This document shows positions 8,036-16,500 of a stretch of 64,000 bases of DNA, piece after piece. The stretch spans positions 43,758 through 107,757 of the forward strand of contig NZ_PZJX01000058.1 in the NCBI RefSeq assembly GCF_003034915.1, written 5' to 3'. The position numbers were made by a program, and so were the translations under genes. Origin of the DNA: Mesorhizobium helmanticense. GTDB lineage: Bacteria; Pseudomonadota; Alphaproteobacteria; Rhizobiales; Rhizobiaceae. Position 1 is the first letter of the stretch, and each line of letters starts with the position of its first letter. The notes under the pieces are model-generated. The model was not told the DNA's origin. It ran no database searches and was given only the letters and a program-made list of their open reading frames with translations.

Positions 8036-8168
8036 GAAGTCGATCCCGGGTGCCTACAAAGTAGGTGGGCGCCGTGTGAGAAAACCCACGGGTCTTCCCA
8101 GGGACAGCTCCCTAAGGATCGTTAAGGCCCCGGGGAAAAGTGTCTCCTGCCGGGAAGCGCAGACCGTC
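8036..8168 (-). ncRNA. ssrS: Probable 6S RNA (SsrS)
   Basis: An untranslated stretch directly upstream of the cyclo-ligase gene, same strand, as in ssrS-ygfA. Reading the minus strand: a TATATT -10 box (8175-8180), then a transcript whose 5' TCCCGG pairs with CCGGGA near its 3' end, internal GGGGCCTTAACGATCC resembling the conserved GAAGCCTTAAAACTGCGACG side of enterobacterial 6S RNA, and a hairpin formed by CCTAC and GTAGG. 6S RNA binds sigma70 holoenzyme by mimicking an open promoter. Ends are estimates within about ten bases. Confidence 0.65.
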
Positions 8169-8174
8169 AACCTC

Positions 8175-8180
8175 AATATA
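8175..8180 (-). promoter_or_regulatory. -10 box of the putative 6S RNA promoter
   Basis: TATATT on the minus strand, seven bases before the inferred 6S RNA 5' end. A good -35 hexamer is not evident 17 bases upstream (nearest is CTGGCG), so the assignment rests on position. Confidence 0.4.
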
Positions 8181-8340
8181 GGCCGATGGCAGCCTGAGCG
8201 CCAGAGAACGGCAGGGCAATTCGCTGCAAATCCCTGGCTGACAGGCAGCATCGCCACGAAGTTCCGCCATGCGCTTGGCCGCAGTGCTTGCGCTGGCCAG
8301 GTCGTCTCCTTACGGTCGCCGGAAAAACCGAGGAGCAGAG

Positions 8341-9180
8341 ATGCGTTTTGAAGGCACGGCGGCCTATGTCGCCGACAAGGATCTGATGGTGGCAGTCAAT
8401 GCGGCGATCGCGCTGGAGCGGCCCTTGCTGGTCAAGGGCGAGCCCGGCACCGGCAAGACCGAACTTGCCCGCCAGGTGGCGGCAGCACTCGGCCTCGACC
8501 TGATCGAATGGCACGTCAAATCGACGACGCGGGCGCAGCAGGGACTCTACGAATATGATGCCGTCTCGCGGCTGCGCGACAGCCAGCTCGGCGATATCAG
8601 ATTCAACGACATCAGGAACTACATCAAGCGCGGCAAGCTCTGGGAAGCCTTCGCCGCTGGCAAGAAGGTCGTGCTTCTGATCGACGAAATCGACAAGGCC
8701 GACATCGAATTTCCCAATGACCTGCTTCAGGAACTCGATCGGATGGAGTTCTTCGTCTACGAGACCGGCGAGACCATCCGCGCGGCAGTCAGGCCGATCG
8801 TCATCATCACCTCCAACAATGAGAAGGAGTTGCCTGACGCCTTCCTGCGCCGCTGCTTCTTCCACTATATCCGCTTCCCCGATGTGGACACGCTGCACAG
8901 GATCGTCGACGTCCACTATCCCGGCATCAAGCAGAACCTGGTGCGCGCCGCGCTGACCCAGTTCTATGAGATCCGTGAAGTGCCGGGCCTGAAGAAGAAG
9001 CCGTCGACCTCCGAAGCGCTCGACTGGATAAGGCTGCTTGTCGCCGACGACATCGCGCCGGAGGATCTGCGTGGCGATCCGAAGAACGCGCTGCCCAAGC
9101 TGCACGGCGCATTGCTGAAGAACGAACAGGACGTGCATCTGTTCGAGCGGCTGGCCTTCATGGCGCGACGGCAGCAGTAG
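8341..9180 (+). CDS. MoxR-family AAA+ ATPase
   Basis: 279 residues. MoxR ATPases act with VWA proteins as chaperones that insert cofactors or mature enzyme complexes. Seen: Walker A GEPGTGKTELARQVAAALG, Walker B VVLLIDEIDKAD, sensor 1 VIITSNNEKELPDAF with the arginine finger region LRRCFFHYIRFPD, and a C-terminal lid. The ATG at 8341 follows GAGGAGCAGAG. Partner is the CoxE-like VWA protein at 9715, separated from it by a GNAT gene. The substrate complex is not encoded nearby. Confidence 0.93.
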   Translation: MRFEGTAAYVADKDLMVAVNAAIALERPLLVKGEPGTGKTELARQVAAALGLDLIEWHVKSTTRAQQGLYEYDAVSRLRDSQLGDIRFNDIRNYIKRGKLWEAFAAGKKVVLLIDEIDKADIEFPNDLLQELDRMEFFVYETGETIRAAVRPIVIITSNNEKELPDAFLRRCFFHYIRFPDVDTLHRIVDVHYPGIKQNLVRAALTQFYEIREVPGLKKKPSTSEALDWIRLLVADDIAPEDLRGDPKNALPKLHGALLKNEQDVHLFERLAFMARRQQ

Positions 9181-9260
9181 CGGTTTCTCCGGCTGTGGAC
9201 CGTTGCAGCAGAGCAAACGGAAAGGCAGCTTCGGGCCTGAACTTCGCAGGAGAAAGAGAA

Positions 9261-9707
9261 ATGACCGAGACCACCGTCCGCCCCTTGGCGCAATCCGACC
9301 ATGCCGACTGGCAGCGCCTGTGGACAGCCTACCTCACCTTTTACGAAACCAAGCTGCCGGAAGAGGTCTATGCCGTCACCTGGAAGCGGCTGTTCACGGC
9401 GGGCGAGTTCGAGCCGAAGGGTTTCATCGCCACCCTTGACGGCAAGGCGGTGGGTTTGACCCACTATCTCTACCATCGCTCCTGCTGGTCCGAAAAAAAC
9501 AACTGTTACCTGCAGGACCTGTTCGCCGACCCCGAGGTGCGCGGCAAGGGTGTGGGTGCTGCGCTCATCGAAGCGGTCAAGCAGGAAGCCGGCAAGATCG
9601 GCGTCAAGAATGTCTACTGGATGACCCACGAGACCAACGCCACGGCACGCAAGCTCTACGACTATGTGGCGCGGCGGACCGGCTTCATCGAGTACGATCT
9701 GCTGTAG
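9261..9707 (+). CDS. GNAT family N-acetyltransferase
   Basis: 148 residues. Seen: N-terminal VRPLAQSDHADWQRLWTAYLTFY, the core strand CYLQDLFADPEVRGKGVGAALIEAVKQ with the acetyl-CoA pyrophosphate loop (RGKGVG), and VYWMTHETNATARKLYDYVARRTGFIEY. Acceptor substrate unknown. AGGAGAAAG precedes the ATG at 9261. It sits between moxR and the VWA gene on the same strand with short gaps, so is probably cotranscribed; whether it acts on the MoxR/VWA target is unknown. Confidence 0.9.
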   Translation: MTETTVRPLAQSDHADWQRLWTAYLTFYETKLPEEVYAVTWKRLFTAGEFEPKGFIATLDGKAVGLTHYLYHRSCWSEKNNCYLQDLFADPEVRGKGVGAALIEAVKQEAGKIGVKNVYWMTHETNATARKLYDYVARRTGFIEYDLL

Positions 9708-9714
9708 ATAGACC

Positions 9715-10905
9715 ATGTTCATCCCCTTCTTCCTCGAACTGAAGGCCGCACGCATTCCCGTCTCGCTCAGGGAATATCTGTCGCTGCTGGAAGGGCTGGA
9801 GGCCGGGCTGGTCGACTATGACGTCGAGGGTTTTTATTACCTCGCCCGCGCAGCACTGGTGAAGGACGAGCGCCACATCGACCGCTTCGACCAGGTCTTC
9901 GCGCACATCTTCAAGGGGGTCGAGGCGCTGGCCGGCGAAAACGCGGTCGACGTCGCCAACATCCCCGAGGAATGGCTGCGCCGGCTTGCCGAAAAGCACC
10001 TGACCGACGAGGAGAAAAAGCTGGTCGAGGCGCTGGGCGGCTTCGACAAGCTGATGGATACATTGAAGCAGCGCCTGGAGGAACAGAAGGGCCGCCACCA
10101 GGGCGGTTCGAAATGGATCGGCACCGGCGGCACCTCGCCCTTCGGCGCCTATGGCTACAACCCCGAAGGCGTGCGCATCGGCCAGCACGAAAGCCGCCAC
10201 CGCCGCGCGGTCAAAGTCTGGGACAAGCGCGAGTTCAAAAACTTCGACGATGCCGTCGAACTTGGCACCCGCAACATCAAGATCGCGTTGAAGCGACTGC
10301 GCCGCTGGGTGCGCGAGGGTGCGGAGGAGGAGTTCGACCTGCCCGGCACCATCCATGCCACCGCTGAGCACGGCTATCTCGACGTCAGGACGCGGCCCGA
10401 GCGGCGCAATGCGGTGAAGCTGCTGATGTTCTTCGATGTCGGTGGCTCGATGGATGACCACATCAGGAGCGTCGAGGAATTGTTTTCGGCCGCCCGCGCC
10501 GAATTCCGCCAGCTCGAATATTTCTACTTCCACAACTGCCTCTATGAGGGCGTGTGGAAGGACAATCGCCGCCGTCATGCCGAGACAATTCCGACCTTCG
10601 ATCTCATCCACAAATACGGGCCGGACTACAAGGTGATCGTCGTCGGTGACGCCTCGATGAGCCCTTACGAGATCGCCCATCCCGGCGGCTCGGTTGAGCA
10701 CTGGAACCCCGAGGCCGGCGCCATCTGGCTCGGCCGGCTGCTGCAGCAATGGCCGAATGCGGTATGGCTCAACCCGGAAAGCCAGAAGAACTGGGGTTAC
10801 ACCCACTCGATCGCCATGATCCGCGACATCTTCGGCGGCCGCATGTTTCCGCTGACGCTTTCCGGGCTCGAAGCCGCCACGAAGCAGCTTTCACGCAAGC
10901 ATTGA
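9715..10905 (+). CDS. VWA-domain CoxE-like protein
   Basis: 396 residues. CoxE-type proteins partner with MoxR ATPases in maturing metalloenzymes (for example the molybdenum-copper CO dehydrogenase). Seen: N-terminal helical domain (MFIPFFLELKAARIPVSLREY), a basic linker RIGQHESRHRRAVKVWDKREFKN, and a C-terminal VWA domain with MIDAS start LMFFDVGGSMDDHIRS (DxGxS) and VVGDASMSPYEI. It starts eight bases after the GNAT stop. No structural genes for a target enzyme are adjacent. Confidence 0.9.
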   Translation: MFIPFFLELKAARIPVSLREYLSLLEGLEAGLVDYDVEGFYYLARAALVKDERHIDRFDQVFAHIFKGVEALAGENAVDVANIPEEWLRRLAEKHLTDEEKKLVEALGGFDKLMDTLKQRLEEQKGRHQGGSKWIGTGGTSPFGAYGYNPEGVRIGQHESRHRRAVKVWDKREFKNFDDAVELGTRNIKIALKRLRRWVREGAEEEFDLPGTIHATAEHGYLDVRTRPERRNAVKLLMFFDVGGSMDDHIRSVEELFSAARAEFRQLEYFYFHNCLYEGVWKDNRRRHAETIPTFDLIHKYGPDYKVIVVGDASMSPYEIAHPGGSVEHWNPEAGAIWLGRLLQQWPNAVWLNPESQKNWGYTHSIAMIRDIFGGRMFPLTLSGLEAATKQLSRKH

Positions 10906-10914
10906 GCAATTCCC

Positions 10915-11727
10915 ATGACTGGTGCGACGACGACCTGTTTCCTCTGCCTGCAATGCGGCGTCCAGTTCGCCCCCAGCGAAGCGCCGCCGGAATGTTGTCC
11001 CGTGTGTGAGGACGAGCGGCAATATGTGCGCTGGGAAGGCCAGGCCTGGATCACGCCGGAAGTGCTCGCGGCGGGGCATCGGCTCGTAATGAAGGACGAC
11101 GCCGGCGTGCTCGCCTTCGGCATCGAGCCACGCTTTGCCATCGGCCAGCGGGCGCTTCTGGTCGAAACGCCGCACGGCAATGTGCTGTGGGACTGCATCT
11201 CGATGGTCAGCGATGAGGCGGTGGCCGAGATCAACCGGCGAGGCGGCCTTGCCGCGATCGCCATCTCGCACTGCCACTTCTATTCGGCGATGGTCGAGTG
11301 GAGCGACGCCTTTGGCGGCGTGCCGATCTATCTGCACGCCGATGACCGCAAATGGATCATGCGGCCACATCCGGCGATCATCGCTTGGGAGGGCGAAACG
11401 CGGGCCATAAACCCTTCGCTGACGCTTATCCGCTGCGGCGGCCATTTTGCCGGCAGCCAGGTGCTGCACTGGAAGCGCGACGATGGCAACGCCATGCTGA
11501 CCGGCGATACGGTGCAGGTGGCGCCGACGCGCCGCCATGTCAGTTTCATGTACAGCTACCCGAACCAGATTCCGCTCAATGCGGCGGCCGTGTCCCGCAT
11601 TGCAGCGGCGCTGGAACCGTTCAAGTTCGACCATATCTATGGCGCATGGTGGAACCAGAACGTCATCGGCGACGCAAGGACAGCATTCAAGGCATCCGTC
11701 GCGCGCTACCTCGCGGCGATCGCCTGA
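10915..11727 (+). CDS. Metallo-beta-lactamase-fold hydrolase with N-terminal zinc ribbon
   Basis: 270 residues. An N-terminal CxxC...CxxC segment (CLQCGVQF and CCPVCED, residues about 9-27) looks like a zinc ribbon. The MBL core is altered: the usual HxHxDH is AISHCHFYSAMVEW, keeping two His only, then CGGHFAGSQVLHW and MLTGDTVQV. So metal binding is probably mononuclear or atypical. Function unknown; such proteins are found across rhizobia. It begins ten bases after the VWA gene, suggesting the same transcript as moxR. Confidence 0.8.
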   Translation: MTGATTTCFLCLQCGVQFAPSEAPPECCPVCEDERQYVRWEGQAWITPEVLAAGHRLVMKDDAGVLAFGIEPRFAIGQRALLVETPHGNVLWDCISMVSDEAVAEINRRGGLAAIAISHCHFYSAMVEWSDAFGGVPIYLHADDRKWIMRPHPAIIAWEGETRAINPSLTLIRCGGHFAGSQVLHWKRDDGNAMLTGDTVQVAPTRRHVSFMYSYPNQIPLNAAAVSRIAAALEPFKFDHIYGAWWNQNVIGDARTAFKASVARYLAAIA

Positions 11728-11839
11728 GCAAACCTATGCGGGATGATCGAAAATGCGGGCAAACGCCGTAACAAATGCCTATCTTCATCCGAATATGACT
11801 TGCAACCAAGAACGAGCCGCCAAGGCTGAGGAGATTTCA

Positions 11840-12244
11840 ATGGACACCCACGCCTATCCCGTTACCCGTACCGATGCCGAGTGGCGCACCCGGCTCACAC
11901 CGGAGCAATATGCGGTCATGCGCGGCCATGGCACCGAGCGGCCGGGAAGCTGCGCCCTGCTCTACGAGAAGCGCGCCGGCACCTTTTCCTGCGTCGGCTG
12001 CGACCAGCCGCTGTTCGAATCCAAGCTGAAGTTCGAGAGCGGCACCGGCTGGCCGAGCTTCAACGATCCGGTGCCCGGTTCGGTCGAGACCACGACCGAC
12101 CGCAGCTACGGCATGGTCCGCACCGAATGCCACTGCGCCCGCTGCGGCAGCCATCTCGGCCACGTCTTCGAGGACGGCCCGCCGCCGACCGGCCTGCGCT
12201 ACTGCATCAACGGCGTGGCGCTGAAATTCGAGCCGGCCGCCTGA
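11840..12244 (+). CDS. msrB: Peptide-methionine (R)-S-oxide reductase MsrB
   Basis: 134 residues. Reduces methionine-R-sulfoxide in proteins. Seen: TFSCVGCDQPLF (first Zn CxxC), KFESGTGWPSFNDP, HCARCGSHLGHVFEDGPPPTGLRYCINGVAL, giving the second Zn CxxC and the catalytic Cys in RYCING. The ATG at 11840 is preceded by GAGGAG. It is 112 bases beyond the MBL-fold gene and followed by a strong terminator, so it may be its own unit. Confidence 0.97.
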   Translation: MDTHAYPVTRTDAEWRTRLTPEQYAVMRGHGTERPGSCALLYEKRAGTFSCVGCDQPLFESKLKFESGTGWPSFNDPVPGSVETTTDRSYGMVRTECHCARCGSHLGHVFEDGPPPTGLRYCINGVALKFEPAA

Positions 12245-12270
12245 ACCGCGTTTCGATCGTCACCTTTGCA

Positions 12271-12295
12271 AAGGGCGGCTTCGGCCGCCCTTTTT
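12271..12295. terminator. Intrinsic terminator after msrB
   Basis: Perfect stem AAGGGCGGC / GCCGCCCTT with a TTCG tetraloop (12271-12292) followed by five T on the plus strand. The stop codon of the convergent small membrane protein gene overlaps the T run. Confidence 0.85.
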
Positions 12296-12606
12296 CATGC
12301 CACCACCACCAGGATCAGCCACAGCACGGCACCGATCATCATCAGCGAGGCCTTGAAGCCGCCGGACCTTTCCGCGCTTCGCCAGACGGCGAGGGTGAGA
12401 AAGATGTTGTAGGGCACCGGCGCGAAATGCACGGCCAGAACCAGTGCCAGCGGCAGCTTCAGCCCGAGCAGGATCAACGCCAGCACCGACGCTGCAACGT
12501 TGATGGCCGTGCCGACGACAACTAGGTCGCGCCAGAACAACCTGTCGAGCGGCGCCGGGCCATGCCAGCGTGAGCGGAAGAACGATCTGACGCCCTCTGG
12601 GAACAC
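12295..12606 (-). CDS. Small membrane protein of unknown function
   Basis: 103 residues with three hydrophobic helices: VVVGTAINVAASVLALILLG, LPLALVLAVHFAPVPYNIFL and SLMMIGAVLWLILVVVA. An N-terminal cytosolic stretch is basic and aromatic (RSFFRSRWHGPAPLDRLFWRD). Not recognised as a named family. It follows the 12614-13054 gene with seven bases between, so the two are probably cotranscribed. Confidence 0.65.
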   Translation of the reverse strand: MFPEGVRSFFRSRWHGPAPLDRLFWRDLVVVGTAINVAASVLALILLGLKLPLALVLAVHFAPVPYNIFLTLAVWRSAERSGGFKASLMMIGAVLWLILVVVA

Positions 12607-12613
12607 CGGCGAT

Positions 12614-13054
12614 CTATCCCTCTCCCAGAACCTCGATCACGGCGCGTTCGACGCGCGAAGCCTCCGTCACCAGCCAGTCGGCCATCGCCGGCCAATTGTC
12701 CTCGGCAAAGCAGTTCACCCGCCACATCGAATTGATGCCGAGGCCCTGGCAACTCTGTTCCGGCCTGAGCTTCAACCTGTCTTCGATCGCCGGCTGGAAG
12801 GGCTTCAACCGCGACCAGGCGTCCGTGGCACCGAACTTCTCGTTGCGGCCGAAGAAGACCCCGACATGGTTCTGCGCCGGCGCGACATACATGGAAAGAA
12901 CCAACGCGAAGTCGGGCAGCCCGCGCTGCCAGAACCAGGGTCCGCGCCGCGCCATCAGGGCTCTTTCTTCCGGATGCCGTTCCGCGAACAGCTCCCAGAA
13001 GCCGCGTTGGCGGAATTCAGAGGCGCGGCGGGCGCCAAAGTCGAATTCGCTCAT
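12614..13054 (-). CDS. Hypothetical protein, possibly DUF4268-like
   Basis: 146 residues, soluble, rich in Trp and Arg. The middle block VFFGRNEKFGATDAWSRLKPFQPAIEDRLKLRPE and the end NWPAMADWLVTEASRVERAVIEVL resemble the DUF4268 type of domain, which is related to restriction-endonuclease folds; this assignment is from memory of the pattern and is not firm. It reads in the same direction as a small membrane protein gene directly after it. Confidence 0.65.
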   Translation of the reverse strand: MSEFDFGARRASEFRQRGFWELFAERHPEERALMARRGPWFWQRGLPDFALVLSMYVAPAQNHVGVFFGRNEKFGATDAWSRLKPFQPAIEDRLKLRPEQSCQGLGINSMWRVNCFAEDNWPAMADWLVTEASRVERAVIEVLGEG

Positions 13055-13104
13055 GGTTCGACCCGTTGAGGGCGCCGCAACCGGCGCCCAGGCTGTTGCC
13101 AGCC

Positions 13105-13365
13105 TTACACCATGCCGAGTGCGGCCTTGTACAGGTCGAGGATGGTTTCCTCTTCCTGACGCTCCGCCTGATCCTTCTTGCGCAGCCGGATGATCGACCG
13201 CATTGCCTTGGTGTCGAAGCCGGTGCCCTTGGCCTCGGCGAACACTTCCTTGATGTCGTCGGAAATGGTCTTCTTTTCTTCCTCGAGCCGCTCGATGCGC
13301 TCGATGAAGGCGCGCAACTGGCCGGCGGCAACAGTCTGGCTGGTCTCGGTGATGTCGTCGGCCAT
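13105..13365 (-). CDS. gapR: GapR family DNA-binding protein (DUF2312)
   Basis: 86 residues. GapR is the alphaproteobacterial nucleoid protein that clamps overtwisted DNA and helps gyrase ahead of polymerases. Seen: AAGQLRAFIERIERLEEEKKTI, SDDIKEVFAEAKGTGFDTKAMRSIIRLRKKD and QAERQEEETILDLYKAALG, which cover the whole family length with its coiled-coil and the conserved basic second half. GGAGAG precedes the ATG. Stands alone between pyc and the DUF4268-like gene. Confidence 0.95.
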   Translation of the reverse strand: MADDITETSQTVAAGQLRAFIERIERLEEEKKTISDDIKEVFAEAKGTGFDTKAMRSIIRLRKKDQAERQEEETILDLYKAALGMV

Positions 13366-13495
13366 TTTCTCTCCGCTTCGTTTTTCATGCCGCGACTCGG
13401 ATGAACAGGCGGCAAATTTGAGCGGGTTCGATGCCCGACCGCGCGCGGCGGGTCAAGCCGTTATCGATGTGGCAGGAGGGGTTAGGCACACCCCA

Positions 13496-13547
13496 AGGTG
13501 TGTTGAGATTGAGGGCAGATCAGCATCACCTGAATATCAACGCACCT
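13496..13547. repeat. Short palindromic repeat at the 3' end of pyc (family AGGTGTGT)
   Basis: AGGTGTGTTGAGATT at the left and CACCTGAATATCAACGCACCT at the right form an imperfect inverted repeat. The same termini, enclosing a longer middle, occur at 55549-55690. The right end overlaps the pyc stop codon. A small CACACC/GGTGTG hairpin adjoins it at 13488-13503 and may help terminate pyc. Confidence 0.6.
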
Positions 13548-16500
13548 TACCCGAAGGCGATCAGCAGATCCTTCGCATCGATCTGATCGCCGGCCTTGAC
13601 CAGCACTTCAGCGATCGTACCGTCGCGCTCGGCATGCAGCGCCGTCTCCATCTTCATCGCCTCGATCGACAGAAGCACATCGCCGGCCTTGACCGCCTGG
13701 CCGGCGGTGACCGCAAGTGCGGAGACGACGCCCGGCATCGGCGCGCCGACATGCGCCTCGTTGCCGGGCTCTGCCTTGCGCCGCGCCTTGGCCGCGGAGG
13801 CGCCATGCGCGCGGTCCGGCACCTTGACGCGACGCGGCTGACCGTTGAGCTCGAAGAACACGGTGACCATGCCCTTTTCGTCGACGTCGCCGATGGCGAG
13901 GCACCGCACCACAAGTGTCTTACCCTTTTCGATGTCGACGAAGATCTCATCCTCCGGCTTCATGCCATAGAAATAGGTCGGCGTCGGCAGCACGCTGACC
14001 GGCCCGTAGGTTTCCTGCGCGGCGGCGAAGTCGGTGAAGACTTTCGGATACATCAGCCAAGAGGCGAATTCATATTCTGAGAGCTTGCGCTCGAGTTTTT
14101 CCTCGATCTCCTTGCGGCTCGCCTTGAGGTTGGCCGCTTTCAGAAGCGAGCCCGGCCGCGCCGTGATCGGCTTGTCACCTTTCAGCACCTTCTTCTGCAG
14201 TTTCTCGGGCCAGCCGCCGGGCGACTGGCCGAGATCGCCGCGCAGCATCGAGACGACCGAATCCGGGAAGGCGATATCCTTGTTCGGGTTTTCGACATCG
14301 GCGACGGTCAGGTCCTGGCTCACCATCATCAGCGCCATGTCGCCGACGACCTTGGAAGACGGCGTCACCTTGACGATGTCGCCGAACATCAGATTGACGT
14401 CGTGATAGGTCTGCGCCACCTCGTGCCAGCGCGTCTCCAGCCCAAGCGAGCGCGCCTGTTCCTTGAGGTTGGTGAACTGCCCACCCGGCATCTCGTGCAG
14501 ATAGACTTCCGACGCCGGTCCCTTCAAATCGCTCTCGAACGCGGCATACTGGTTGCGCACCGCTTCCCAGTAGAACGAGATCTTGCGGATCCATTGCGGG
14601 TCGAGGCCGGGATCCCGCTCGGTGCCCTTCAGCGCCTCGACGATCGAGCCAAGGCAAGGCTGCGAGGTGTTGCCCGAGAAGGAGTCCATCGCCGCGTCGA
14701 TGGCGTCGACGCCACTCTCCACCGCCGCCAGCACCGTCGCCGCCGACAGGCCCGACGTGTCGTGCGTATGGAAATGGATTGGCAAATCCGTCTCATCGCG
14801 CAGCGCCTTGAACAGCGCGCGGGCAGCACTCGGCTTGAGCAAACCAGCCATGTCCTTGACCGCGATGATATGGGCGCCTGCCGCTTGCAGCTCCTTGGCC
14901 AGCCCGACATAGTATTTTAGGTCGTACTTGGCCCGCGCCGGATCGAGTATGTCGCCGGTGTAGCAGATCGCCGCCTCTATCAGTTTGCCCTCGGCGCCAA
15001 CCGCGTCCATGGCGACGCGCATGTTGTCGACCCAGTTCAGGCAATCGAACACTCGGAACAGATCGATGCCGCCGGCAGCGGCCTGTTTGACGAAATGCTG
15101 GACGACATTGTCGGGATAGTTGGTGTAGCCGACGCCGTTGGCGCCGCGCAAAAGCATTTGCAGCAACAGATTGGGCGCGGCGTCACGCACCAGCGACAGC
15201 CGCTCCCACGGATCCTCGGTGAGGAAGCGCATGGCGACGTCGAACGTCGCGCCGCCCCAGCATTCGAGCGACAAAAGCTGCGGCAGAGCGCGCGCATAGG
15301 TGCTGGCAATGCCGGCGATGTCATAAGTGCGCACGCGCGTCGCAAGCAGGGATTGGTGCCCGTCGCGCATCGTCGTGTCGGTGACCAACACCTCTTTCTG
15401 CGCGCGCATCCAGGCCGCGAATTTCTCCGGCCCGAGCGCGTCGAGCTTCTGCTTGCTGCCGCCGGGCACGTTGCCGTTGAGGTAAGGCACAACGGGTGCC
15501 GCCGCATCGGCCTTCGGCTGCGGCCGGCCGCGCGTTTCGGGATGGCCGTTGACCGAGACGTCGGCCAGATAGTTGATGAGTTTGGTCGCGCGGTCCTGCC
15601 GCTTCACGCTGGCAAACAGTTCCGGCGTCGTGTCGATGAACTTGGTCGTATAGGAATTGTCGGCGAAGCTCGGGTGATTGATGATCGCTTCGAGAAAGGT
15701 AAGGTTGGTGGCTACGCCGCGGATGCGAAACTCGCGCAGCGCCCGGTTCATGCGGGCAATGGTCTCGGCCGGCGTCGGCGCCCACGCCGTCACCTTCTCC
15801 AGCAGCGGATCATAGAAGCGGGTAATCACCGCGCCCGAATAGGCGGTGCCGCCATCGAGGCGGATGCCGAAGCCCGTCGCGCCGCGATAGGCGGTGATGC
15901 GGCCATAGTCCGGGATGAAATTATGCTCGGGATCTTCGGTGGTGATGCGGCACTGCAATGCATGGCCGTTCAGCCGGATGTCCTTCTGCGCCGGCACGCC
16001 CGATTCAGCCGTGCCGATGGCGAAGCCGTCGAGGATGTGGATCTGCGCCTTGACGATGTCGATGCCGGTCACCTGCTCGGTGACGGTGTGCTCGACCTGG
16101 ATGCGCGGATTGACCTCGATGAAATAGAATTTGCCGCTGTCGGCATCCTGCAGGAATTCGACCGTGCCGGCGCCGACATAGCTTGTCTCGCGGGCGATCT
16201 TCAGCGCGTAGCCGCAAAGCTCCTCGCGCAGAGACTGCTCGAGATAAGGCGCCGGCGCCCGCTCGACCACCTTCTGGTTGCGGCGCTGGATGGAACAGTC
16301 GCGCTCGAACAGATGCACGGCATTGCCATGTGTGTCGCCAAGCACCTGCACCTCGACATGGCGGGCGCGTTCGATCAGCTTTTCGAGATAGACCTCGTCC
16401 TTGCCGAACGCGGCTTTAGCCTCACGCTTGCCTTCCGTGACTTCCCGGGCAAGGTCGGCCTCGGAGCGAATGGCGCGCATGCCGCGCCCGCCGCCGCCCC

